From: Mesaphorura yosii | Taxonomy: Eukaryota; Arthropoda; Collembola; Poduromorpha; Tullbergiidae | NCBI GenBank assembly: GCA_009869945.1 | Contig: WIXG01000020.1 | Location: 186,001 to 250,000, forward strand | Length of the DNA: 64,000 nt | Direction: 5' to 3' | Shown here: positions 36,101 through 46,300 of the stretch, in pieces | How positions within the stretch are numbered: position 1 is the stretch's first letter | Layout of the letters: the number at the start of each line of letters is the position of its first letter | The notes under the pieces: generated by a model | Told to the model about the DNA's origin: nothing | Databases searched by the model: none | Seen by the model: only the letters and a program-made list of their open reading frames with translations | Program-made: the position numbers and the translations under genes

Positions 36101-37781
36101 GCTGTACTTTCAAGTACCAAAAAATACACCACCTGCTTTTAATTTAGACTTTTCTTTCTCGCTCGGATAACACCAACGCTATTACTGGTAAAGTCAAACT
36201 TGGTCGAGAGACCCTGGCTAGTTTCGATGGACACTGGGATACCAAAATCACATTTAAAGACAAGCGAAGCAATGTTAGTCTATTTTTATATTATCTTCAA
36301 ATAGTTACCTCTAATTGAATTGAGCTGCTCATTTCTGATATTTAGGAGGATTCAATATTGTGGGAAGTTACTGATGCAATCAAAGCTAAACGCCTCACAA
36401 GGTACACGATTCCTTTCGATGAGCAGAAGGATACGGAGTCAGAGAAACTTTGGATTGGGGTTTCTAAGGCCATCATTGCTGAAGATCAAGAAGCAGCAAC
36501 CGTTGAGAAAACTAAACTTGAAGAAAAGCAAAGAGAAGGAGTCCGGGAGCGGAAACTTGCAGGGATTGAATGGGAGCCAACTTACTTCAATCATGTGAGT
36601 TAATACTAGTAGAAACCGGGAGGCATTTGTCATTCTTCATTAAAAAATGACTTAAATTTTGAACAACAATCTTGTTTCTAGAGTGGACAGGTGTTTTCGT
36701 ACAAACACGAAGATTTGCGCCCTTGGGATGATGGAAATGACGTCATGGAGTATGAATATGAATACGTGATCTCAACTGTTCAGCGGCACAGAACCCCGTT
36801 GGTGGCCACTGATGTTGTTGCAGTCGAACCAAAAGTAGGTGCAGATGAAGGATCTACTTCGTCGACTCCGACTCAAGTCATTGCTTCTGAACCCGCACAC
36901 CAAGTTCCTGTTCCTTCTGAAAAACAACTTAAGGCAAAACCGTCAGAAACGGAAAAGGAAACTGACTGTAGTTTCTGCCTTCCAAGTTGTTGCAGACGTG
37001 AAAAGCATGATCCATTCAAATTGCGTGCAGTTCCAAACAATCCTAACCAGTAACGATTCCCTCCTTACTTTCCACACAAAATTTCAACTAACGATATACC
37101 ATTTCAATGCTGGCAAAAAATTAAAACATGATTTGGACAAAAGAAAAGCCGTAAACTTCGAAATTCCAATTCATTCTAGAGCAAATATTGTAATTAATAA
37201 AATTGCCGAATATTCACTTCCCCTTCTTGCTTGTCTATTATTTACTAGTTTGTCTGTCGTTAGCATGCTTAAAGATTAGATCGCTATTTAAATGGTTCAC
37301 ACGCTTTATTAGTCTTTTACAAAATCAATTCAATTTTTTTTTGAAAATCATTGTTGTCTTAATTTGAACCGAACTGAAGGCTATTATTTGTTTGCAGTGC
37401 GATTACGTAAGGGATGCATCTTCGGATCAGATCGTGCCGGCGACCCATCAGAGGTACGTTTTCATTAACTAGACACACATGGAATAGGAATCTCACTAAT
37501 TCCGCATGAATTAAAATTTTAGGGAAAGTAACCGTCAATTACTTGATTTGCTACGTCAGCTGCTAGCCAGGCAAATGGAGCAGTCGGAACAAATAGAGCA
37601 GCTGAAGACGTCAGTCACTCACATACAAACTCGTCTGGCTCGACCAAAACCCCCTAAAGATCCTTTTCCTATTACGGGCATGATTCTAGCTGTAGTTTTC
37701 GCAGTAGCAATACAGCTGTTACTTGCAATATACTGGTTTGGAGACGGGAAGCTCATTCCGGACATCCGACGACCCAAGTAG
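30174..37781 (+). CDS. OSBPL8: ORP5/ORP8-type oxysterol-binding protein-related protein, tail-anchored form, 15 exons
   Basis: Exons: 30174-30459, 30577-30684, 32450-32493, 33288-33491, 33604-33848, 34545-34636, 34811-35049, 35159-35340, 35526-35800, 35881-36077, 36148-36273, 36346-36594, 36682-36834, 37398-37453 and 37523-37781. All phases agree; 904 aa, against 889 in human ORP8. ORP5 and ORP8 sit in the ER membrane and exchange phosphatidylserine for PI4P at contacts with the plasma membrane (family knowledge). In order: a Ser-rich N-terminus; a KNYRKEKQRVAQEL helix leading into the PH domain (SWTKLW-like GWTKLWGVLKPGLLLLYK, IERPSKKEGFCFKLFHPLEQ); an acidic linker; then the lipid-binding ORD beginning near ENKSLLWFILKQVRPGMDLS, with VKWYLSGFYKKPKGLKKPYN and the signature EQVSHHPPVSAFY. 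The C-terminus has a short coiled coil and one hydrophobic anchor (MILAVVFAVAIQLLLAIYW). The anchor form uses an internal donor in exon 13 at 36834. Confidence 0.93.
30685..32449. other. ORP8-like intron 2 (1.8 kb)
   Basis: The largest intron of the gene. Apart from the candidate cassette exon at 30906-30944 I see no structured content; the short frames (31317-31544) are not protein-like. Confidence 0.5.
30906..30944 (+). CDS. OSBPL8: Candidate 39-nt cassette exon in intron 2 of the ORP8-like gene
   Basis: A pyrimidine-rich acceptor with a CTAAT branch-like sequence (ending TATTTAG) and a donor (CCAG then GTTAGT) bracket 39 nt that read in phase 1-to-1 as ECGILYARRKSSP, so inclusion keeps the frame and adds 13 residues, including an ARRKSS site. 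Chance occurrence is possible. Confidence 0.3.
32494..33287. other. ORP8-like intron 3
   Basis: About 0.8 kb of intron between the short exon 3 and the exon that begins the PH-domain region. The frame open upstream of 33288 runs into the acceptor and is read as intron. Confidence 0.5.
33849..34544. other. ORP8-like intron 5
   Basis: About 0.7 kb of intron between the PH domain and the linker exons; nothing else seen. Confidence 0.5.
36682..37053 (+). CDS. OSBPL8: Alternative long 3' exon of the ORP8-like gene: soluble form with a cysteine cluster
   Basis: If the internal donor at 36834 (CCAAAA then GTAGGT) is not used, the frame continues to a TAA at 37051-37053 and adds 72 residues after VEPK. 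They are Pro/Ser/Lys-rich and end in DCSFCLPSCCRREKHDPFKL followed by RAVPNNPNQ. This protein (872 aa) would lack the transmembrane anchor and carry instead five closely spaced cysteines next to basic residues, a pattern often palmitoylated. An AATAAA at about 37197-37202 would serve this form. The frame stays open and protein-like well past the donor, which favours real use over read-through. Confidence 0.6.
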   Translation, partial: SGQVFSYKHEDLRPWDDGNDVMEYEYEYVISTVQRHRTPLVATDVVAVEPKVGADEGSTSSTPTQVIASEPAHQVPVPSEKQLKAKPSETEKETDCSFCLPSCCRREKHDPFKLRAVPNNPNQ

Positions 37782-39000
37782 AACTTAAGTCGTGATCCTT
37801 CTTTAGAATACCGAGTAGAATTATTACTTTAAAGTATGTTTAACTTTAATTAAGCACGAACGGATAACGTGGCACCCTTAAAATACTTTACAATTTACAT
37901 TATGCAACTTTATTCTTAAGGTCACCTTTGTGCTGTTCTCGTTATATAAATATACCAAACTCCGTTTCGCTTCAGCAACATGGAATGCCTGCTACCAAAA
38001 GATCTGACATCTTATACCATAAGAGGGAATACTTTAAAGATCCATTTTGTATTTATTTTATCCGACCAAGTCAAACTTCGTATCACTTTTTTACATTATT
38101 TATTTATTTACAATTCTTATTCTCACTCATTAGCCATTGTTAAATATTGTGATTCGTCCTTCGCGTGTCTTCAATTAATATTTCCTACTTGCAGAAATTT
38201 CACTAAATTAATGTTTGACTCGCCCCTGAACAAAACTAAGGGAAATTGAAAAACTAGTTGTAACTTCTTACAACAGAACTTATAACAACACAATTCGAAT
38301 TACGGTTATTAGAGATTAATAAAAGAAATTGTTGCGATCAGCCTACACGTGGAATCAACAATTTAAAGAAATTCATTCACATTCGGGAAGTTCGGATTCA
38401 TGAGCATGTTCAGACAGGCCCTACATGAGTTAATTGTGCTCGCATTTCTTCCAAGAACATTTCACGATTAGAATAGACTTGACCTCCTGTACGGTGGTCT
38501 TCAATTAAATCAGCACGATGATCCGTACACCCGAATGGGTCAATTGAAACCATAATATTTCTATCCTACTAATTTATTAAGATAGGCAATTGACGGAACG
38601 ATAATGCAGGGCAAGAATTCTTAAAAGAACTATGACAGTACAGTTCGATGTGGCTGTACAACTTTGTTGGAATATGAACAAACAGAAACAAATTGGCAAC
38701 GTACGCAGTGCGAGAAAGCAATAGCTTGTCGGTGCTGAGTTGCTACCAAACGTCCCTCTTTTGTTGAAGTCTTCATGCATGCGAGTACACTTTTCACTTC
38801 AATCGAGTGAAAAGTCTTTGAGTGAGCCTTTGCGGTCGAGTAGTGGAGATTTGTTCTGCTCCGCCGAGATGGTCGCAGCCATCTAAATCCGAATTTTACG
38901 TTTCCTCAAAATTAGGTTCAGATATGATTTCAAGTTGTACTTAACTGTGATTAAACAAGTCAGTTCAGTGCCAGTATAACGAAATTCGTTTCAATTTCAG
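37782..39000. other. Spacer between the ORP8-like gene and the 39-kb gene
   Basis: 3' flank of the ORP gene and promoter side of the next gene. The last 14 bases (TTTCAATTTCAG) look like an acceptor of a 5'-UTR intron, so a non-coding first exon of the next gene probably lies within this interval. Confidence 0.4.
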
Positions 39001-39037
39001 TCATTTGAGGAATCATTATCACTCCTTTCGACTAACG

Positions 39038-40171
39038 ATGGATTCAAACTCAGATCTACCAAGCGCAAGTGCTAATCCAGGGGTTCTTCAAGCTCGTGAC
39101 TCCATCCACAATTATATTCGGCAAAGTTTTAAGACGATTACAGAACGAGGTCGCCTTCGTGCAGAAGAGGTAAACCAACCTTTTACGATATTAGTATGAT
39201 ACTAGGTTAAATAGGTTGACTAAAGTCAGAAGTCAATTCGTTGAATATAGAATCCGAATTCAGAAGTGATTTTATTCTGTACTTTTATTTGGCTACGCAT
39301 TGTACACTGTACTTGACATTCTTATCTAATTAGACTCATTTATATAACCTCTTTAAGATGGAACAGAAACGAATTCGAGTCGAACATGAAATTAAGAAAA
39401 TGGAAGCCCGTGCTCGTGATCATATGGAAAAGCCAGAACTTCAACGCGAGTTAAGTCAAACTGACCATTATCAGCATGATTTGAAGAAGCTGAGTGACTC
39501 CAGCGCTCCTTATGATGGGTTGGGAACTTCAGGATTGGAGTTGGCTGCATCTTCATCTTCTACGCTGGGCTCACCAATATCTTCTGGTCTGATGGATAAG
39601 CTTTCCACCGCGCATGCAAAATTATGTGGCTATCTGTCCAGCATTGGCAAGATTAAATCAACGGAGAAGGAAAAGAAGGGAGAAGTTGCACCGGTCTCCA
39701 GAGCCAAAACCCCTGAACTTTCAGCAAAGGATTTGGAACGTGAGAACATTAAACAACGTGTTCTCCAATATCTCAGCGAAATTGATTACAAAGCCAACCA
39801 TAATAAACCCGTCGAAGCCACAAAGAAGAAAAGTATAAAAGCCCTCAAGAAAGCACGCAATTTTGCTCGTCTCGCCGCTCCGACTCAGTCTTCATTGGCT
39901 AAACAAAAGAAAAAGTGGTGAGCCATGCACTGCAGTTAGGCGTGACTGGAGTGGATTTTTGGTGTGTACTATACATGTACTGTCTTACGCCTATTGCAGG
40001 AACGCCAAAGAGGTCAAGGAACCAGACGTCAGGAACGCCAAGAACAAAACAAAAGCATCAACCCCATGCACGACCAGTGCAACACCGGTATCAGGATCCA
40101 TGTTGGCATGTTCAAAGTCTAAGATCATTCTGGATACCAAGCATGTTGATGGGAAGCGTCACTCTAAGTGA
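39038..40171 (+). CDS. Unrecognised basic, partly coiled-coil protein, three coding exons
   Basis: Exons 39038-39169, 39358-39917 and 40000-40171 join in phase to 287 aa. The start is MDSNSDLPSASANPGVLQAR, placed just after a likely 5'-UTR acceptor at 39000. An N-terminal helical, charged segment (YIRQSFKTITERGRLRAEEM, then EQKRIRVEHEIKKMEARARD) is followed by a Ser-rich linker, a second helical block (LSTAHAKLCGYLSSIGKIKS) and a Lys-rich part (KKKSIKALKKARNFARL). The last exon (NAKEVKEPDVRNAKNKTKAS...) keeps the basic, Ser/Thr-rich character. If intron 2 is retained, the protein ends instead at KKKKW with a TGA at 39919-39921 (230 aa). High Lys/Arg content suggests a nuclear or nucleic-acid-associated protein, but that is inference and I know no matching family. 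Confidence 0.75.
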
Positions 40172-40249
40172 CGTTAATTTTCCAGTTTTAAGCCGTGAGT
40201 ACAACTTCTGGTCCGAGATTTGCTGCGAATTGGCTCTAATCTGAATTCT

Positions 40250-40255
40250 AATAAA
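40250..40255 (+). promoter_or_regulatory. Polyadenylation signal AATAAA for the 39-kb gene
   Basis: A canonical signal 79 bp after the stop of the three-exon form. Confidence 0.55.
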
Positions 40256-40995
40256 CTTTTCACACTTAAAGTAACAAAATTTAAGGTGCATTTTATTATG
40301 AAGGCTAAATTGTTAAACTTCGGTGAACTATTGGCGACTAAATAAAAGAGTTCAAAATTTTTGAGTTCGAGTCATTTGTTGAGATGTTCTTCCTTTATAT
40401 TTCCAGGTAGTAAGCCAAGGTGCAGTAATTTTTAATTTCAATTGGAACGATGTAACTATTTGCCTCGACTCGTATTTTAGAATTTGCTAAGAGAGCAGTA
40501 TCAATAGTATTCTTGAGTCGGGGTTGTGGTCAGGTCATAGGTAGAATTTCGCAGGTCGCCTATGCAGGTAACAAAGTAATCGTAGTTTCATGTGTTCGCT
40601 CAATCCCCAATTTCGCCTGTACTGCATATGTTTTCTGCTTCCGCTGGGGCTTCGCCAGCTACGTATCTGTAGAGTCGCAACATGCAAGGCAAAAATCAAT
40701 TTCTTCCTCATACGCTTGAAGTGTCAGCTGAGGTTGAAGATAGCTTATAGCTGCTTCGAAGAAACTTCTGATTTAAAGTTGGTCAATCTGACGGCTCCTA
40801 CAGCCCGACTTGTCAAACGTGTCACCAAAATGTTCTGAAGAAACGACGATACTTTTACTTCCAAGAAGAAAATGTAAGTATACAATGAATGACTTGTATT
40901 TAATTTAATGACGGGATAAGTTTTCTCATTTAACTCTATAATTTTCAGATCCACTTGAGTTTGCTACCTGAGGATCCAAAGAACCTGTAATTAAA
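40256..40995. other. Promoter and 5'-UTR region of the F-box gene
   Basis: A donor (GAAAAT then GTAAGT) near 40871 and an acceptor (ATTTTCAG) at 40948 suggest a non-coding first exon spliced to the exon containing the ATG at 40996. No protein-like frame here. Confidence 0.45.
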
Positions 40996-42281
40996 ATGGA
41001 TCCGTACACTATTCACGAGCTGCTGACATCCCCGGCTAACTACGTTCAGGGCGATATTAATAGTAAAATTTCCACATCACGCCCAGACACGAGACCCAAG
41101 TTAAAGGATCCGTACGACGGTGACGTTGAAAGTCAGGAAGATGACGACCCGATTGATGCCAACAACGGATTAATTATTGGACCACAAAGAGTTGAAGTGC
41201 CGCTTGAAGTGATGGAGCTAGTGCTGTCATATTGTAACCCGGAAAGAATCCATGTGATTGGTCAGGTATGATAAATTTTAAATTGTACTTGATGCGTCCT
41301 CAAGGCATAATTAATTAAAATAAGATATTATTCAAACGTGTGCTTAGGTTTGTAGCCTCTGGAATTCAATAATGAAAAGAACGTGCTTTTGGAAAATGAT
41401 CTTCATGCGCCATGAATTGGAGACTGAGTGGGGGCTGATTGGTGACCACATTCATAACCACCCCGACGCTTGGCAGGTTTACTTGTCGCTTCTGAAGCAT
41501 CGTTTTCTGAACAGGAATCTTGTCAAGAATCATTCTGGTAGTGGTAAGGCCTACTTTGCCTTCATAATTCGCCACAGCTATTGACTCTCAGACGCACGTA
41601 TTGTCTTTGTAGAAGGATTTGCCGGTTGGACATTTATGAGTGGGGAAATCGACGGTTGGACAGTAGAGTCAGACACTGATTTGGCAGCTTATGGAATTCC
41701 TAAACCTCCACAGCAGCAAGCAGGAGGTCATCGCTCCTACTGCTTTGCTAGTAACCAGTTTTCTTGCTCTAAAGAACAATGCATTGATCTCTGGAAGGAG
41801 GGGCTGACTCCACCGGTCATGAGAGCTTGCGTCCCGTTTTGCATTGCCTGGTCAGAATTGTACGTGAATTCTTCATGAAGATTAACACAGTGCTTATCGA
41901 AAATCATAAAAATAGATTTTTCCTTTCTTTAATATTTTCAGAGTTGCTACTCCACCAGACCGAACTGGGATTTACGAAGCAAAAATATCATTTCTCGATC
42001 GTGATTTTGGCCAAATCTCGCCATATTCTCCATACGAACATAAATTCCGCACACATGTTAGGCAGCCAGAATGGAAGAAATTCTCGCATAAAATTATGGT
42101 CACTGCAAAGAACTCTCACGAAATTTTGGATGAGCTGAGATATTTTTCTGTCTATCATGGAGCCATGGATGATCAGCTGGAACCGATCGGGAACTTTGGT
42201 CCGAAGATGGCAAATTGTTCTGTCACCATTGAACTCTTACCCCAGACACAATCTTCTCCTTCTTTGCCCGGACCGAGCTAA
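40996..42281 (+). CDS. F-box protein with FBA domain (FBXO2/6/44 group), four coding exons
   Basis: Exons 40996-41265, 41348-41543, 41613-41859 and 41942-42281 join in phase to 350 aa. Proteins of this group are substrate receptors of SCF ubiquitin ligases; several vertebrate members bind N-glycans of misfolded glycoproteins through the F-box-associated (FBA) domain (family knowledge). After an acidic leader the F-box reads VEVPLEVMELVLSYCNPERI, then HVIGQVCSLWNSIMKRTCFW. The FBA domain follows, opening LNRNLVKNHSGSEGFAGWTF with DGWTVE, then CFASNQFSCSKEQCIDLWKE, the segment RTGIYEAKISFLDRDFG, and ending GNFGPKMANCSVTIELL, which matches the FBA C-terminal strand (family: GARVTNSSVWVE). A Pro/Gln insert (IPKPPQQQAGG) lies where vertebrate members have a short loop. 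The exact vertebrate counterpart cannot be chosen by eye, so no symbol is given. Confidence 0.9.
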
Positions 42282-42953
42282 ATTGACGCGCTAGAAATAT
42301 CATCATCTCAACTAGCCATATTTGTATTGTTCAGATCTTTAGTGTTAGCCAAAAGACTAAAAGTGTCTATTGTCTGTATAAGTCGCCCTTCGCACAGTTA
42401 ATATCTAATCTAGTTTCAGTGGTATAAATTAGGGTAGCTTTACCACTCCACTGTAATCTTAGACCGTAAAAGAACCAAATTGCTATAAGAAAGAATCTAT
42501 GTCAATGGTACTGCCTTCGTATGAATGTAACTCGTGTCTAGTCTATTAGCATGACCCGATCCACGGGTTTTATTTCACGAGTGAGAGAAAGGTCATTTCA
42601 TACATTGTCAATTGAATCGCTGTAAGATGCGGTATGGGGTTTAAAGGTCTTACAAGTAAATATTAAAAAATCGCCCCTAACATGCGTGTCCAGCTGTCCG
42701 CATTATTCTTACTTGAATGAAAAATAACTCCGCCTCGCCGGATAAAAACATTGGGAGCTCTGTCGAACCAGTCGTAATCGGATAAAATCTCGAAATACAT
42801 GCATGATATGAATTCCAATGTGGGGTTATAAGAAAAGAGCATTTTATTATAAATATTGCCGACTTTTTTTAGCAAACGAGTAAATTAATGAAAAAGGCAT
42901 CCAAGTATTGCAGGACAAAATAATTTTATATGGTAATTTAGTGCTTAAACCGT
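42282..42953. other. Convergent 3' region of the F-box gene and LSM6
   Basis: The two genes point at each other with 672 bp between stops. On the minus strand an AATAAA (bases 42848-42843) suits LSM6. Otherwise AT-rich UTR and spacer. Confidence 0.5.
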
Positions 42954-43312
42954 CTACCGGCGGACTTTCCTTGTACTGATATACAAAACGTTGTTGCCTC
43001 GAATAAAGCAGTCGCCATACTTATTTTTCAGGACACCGTTGAAATATTCTTCTGTTTGTTCCAGGGCAATGTTCATAAATCCATCCAGGCAGAGCAAAAC
43101 ACCTGAAATCAGCAAGAAATATTATGCTTAGTGCCCTGAATGAACCAGAACTCATCCTCTCATTGACTGCTTTTGGGACTTACAACTAAATTATAGGCGA
43201 TTTGAACGAATAACGACCTACCTCGATAATCAGTTCCGTTGTTGAGCTTAACTACCACAGGCCGACCTTTGAGGGACTTCAAGTATTCTTGTAATTTCTC
43301 CTTTCGACTCAT
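42954..43312 (-). CDS. LSM6: LSM6, U6 snRNA-associated Sm-like protein, two exons
   Basis: Minus-strand exons 43312-43222 and 43102-42954 join in phase 1 to 79 aa (human LSM6 is 80). It is a subunit of the Lsm2-8 ring that caps the U6 snRNA 3' end and of the cytoplasmic Lsm1-7 decapping activator (family knowledge). The Sm1 motif reads GRPVVVKLNNGTDYRGVLLC, then LDGFMNIALEQTEE, and Sm2 reads IRGNNVLYIS. The C-terminus is basic (TRKVRR). The N-terminal ten residues (MSRKEKLQEY) differ from the vertebrate form, as is usual. Each exon is too short to show as a long frame, so this gene is easily missed. Confidence 0.95.
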
Positions 43313-46300
43313 GATGCCGAATGCCGATGTATATCTTTTCTTTACTCTTCAACTCTAAATAGCAGATTTTACACAGGTTGGAACTTGAACTTGCCAGTTT
43401 GTGAAGGAATGATCAAATCAAAAATTTTATGAATCAAGACGACTATCGAGAGCAAACAGCAAACACCGCAAAACAAACCTCCAAATCCCATTCGAATTCA
43501 GAGTTGAACTTGGCTTGAAGAGCGACTGACGAGATGGAGCGCAGTTCACTCTCGCAGTGTTTCTTCCTCTTTCAAACAATTGCAGAAGGCAAGTTATCTT
43601 GTTTTCGATTACTGCATGGACGAATTCAAGTCAAGACTAATGACGGTGCGAACTCATCAATACTAATTAGCGTTAGCGTTCATTCTCTCATTATTCACGT
43701 AATCGCAATCGTGTAGTACCACCGCATTGTACTCGTGTCTTTGTCCTGCAAAAAAAGGTGACACTAATCAAATGTATCCTGAACTTGCACCGGTCTGCTA
43801 CAACAGCCGTAATCTGGCGTTGATTTCCTCCGATGCCTTCAATGCGCAAGATAGGCTGATAGGCAGTAAAGTGCAAGGGTTAGGATTGGATCTCATCTCA
43901 TGAAAGAACATTTGCGATTTGCAAGTAGTGAAGACGGTAAAATAAAAAGTTTTACTTTTGTAACGGAATCTTTCAAATCCATTGACCTTGTTTTACTGCT
44001 CTGCTCAGTCAGTGCACCGACGACAGATTACGGAAAGAATTCAAAATACGCTCACGCCAAGCCAAACACGTCTTGAGATGAACTAATTTCGAGCTCATCT
44101 CACGTACCAAGTGCAAACTTTGCCTACTCATCCATAATGCGCTGTGCTCGTGTATTCATGTGAAATGTGAACGAAGAGCAAGTGAAATGACTCAAAAGTT
44201 TACGGCGAAATGATCTTTGCTGTAGTGCAGCGAGTGTAAAGTGAGGATGTGACTCGTAAATTGCAGTCTTGAATGTGCAAATAAACTAACTTGTTTCACA
44301 AGTCTTCTTTACTTTATTGCTACGGCAAATGCTGAAAGACTCCTTCTGGTTTAATGTTGGTTGCACCATGCAAGATGGGATTTAATGCCAACGTAATAGC
44401 TTGGCGTACGCAATTCTTACGTTTGGAATTTACACCTCCGTTTACTTCTCATCCCTTATTCTCTATAACCATTGCAATAAAGAGTCACAGACTTTAAACT
44501 GCGCTGGGAATGTTAAGGTTAGCGGACAATGAGAGAAGATCTCGACGTAACGAGAAGAAAGAAATTAAACTTCATTGAAACATTGGAATAGAATGTCTGT
44601 AAACCTGTTTCAAATCGTGCACACATACTTTGTCATTCAAAATGACGACGAGCGTGGCTGAGAGTCCAGAAGAAGGAACGCAATCCATAAAACAATTACG
44701 ATTACCGTGCGAAACGTTGTAGGAATGACAATGACCATAAAATTCAAATCTGAAGATTGGTTAAGAGACTAGCGTCTGCTTTTATATGATTGTCCCGCGA
44801 ATACCTGGAATTTTGATTTGTAAAAGCATTGCATATGACATTAGATTAGTCGTTTCGGGTGATGAATTGTCCACGTGCCCAGTAAAATTAATAGCTGCAG
44901 CTTTAACATTCTATTTGAAGCAAAAGGACAAAATGACGCCTTCACCGTCAATGATACCATTGACATTGATTGTTATCTATTTGCAGTATTTTACTAGATA
45001 TGCTATAGTTCACTAGGAATTACTCGCCTCATCAAGTGTCCACTCTAATTTTGTATTTAACATACAGTTGAACAATTCCAATTCCCATTTACCAAGGAAA
45101 GCTCACGCCATAGAACCAACACTCCATTGAAACTAATACAAATCTCATGCCACGAAAATTTTAAAGGTTAATGGCAGTCATAGCCTAAGTTGAACAATTT
45201 TGTTAGGTGATAATTTGTCTAAGCTCTTCCGTCACGATTGGCGTGGTAAATCCCATTTCTGGGAATGCTTCCTCAGCTGACATCAGTGAAATACAGCTGG
45301 CTACCCTGCCTGATAGGAGAGATTCATCCATCCGCAACTCAAATTGACGCTTACGCCAATGCAATCGAACCACCCATCATCCCGCACCGCACGCTCTGTA
45401 ATCTGTCCTCATTAGCCTCTCATACAGGTCAGAGTCTCAGAATTGTTTACAACGAATTGGGAAAAATACATTCATCGTTGCTGTTTTTATGACCTATCCA
45501 ACCTTTCTCGCTAAACCTTTGTTTTTACCGCTGTTTAATTGCGTTTTGGTGGAATTGGAAATTGTTGCCGAGCTGTGAGAAGTGAGAAGTCAAGTCCGAG
45601 AATTTTTGAACCACTTGACTTGTCAAGTACACGAATGTGGGGTTAAAGTTATATTCGTCACTCTGACTGCACGAGGATTGGTGCTAATTATGAGTTCATA
45701 CGTGTTTGCGCCCGGTCATCCACATGCCACCAGCGTGGCATGTGATTCAGCATGGCTCACTTGCAGGTGTAAAACTCTCTAATGCCGCATTCTCTGCGGA
45801 TTTTGCACTCATTCCTTCCTCGCTCCGTGAATAATCAGGCCTCATTTTATTTCTAGGCTGTTATCCATGACATGCAGTATTTTGCTTTCTCATGTTGTGA
45901 GGTGGTCGTGAAAATCTCGCCGAGTCGAAATTATTCTGAACTTGCAGTTGGGGAGGAGTTCTTCCCAAATGAAAATTGTACTCCCAGCAATTTTAGACCA
46001 TTACCACTACGGACTGATCATCTGGTTTAAATTGCATAAAATTAAATGCGAATTACTTGACCTTCGATGCGCTCAAATAAGATAAATGCAGGATTCCAAA
46101 TTCCAGGAACGAAAGTCGATCAGAATTTTAGGTTTCAGAGAAAGGCAACCACAGGAATTGGGATCATGTTTATTTCGCAACCTGTCGGGATTGGATTTCA
46201 ATTTCAGAAACTGTAACAAACTGTGACATAAATTGCTCGTTGCGCCATACGACACTTCTGTTGAAATTACTTCATACGACCTTCACTGCAAGCAAAACAG

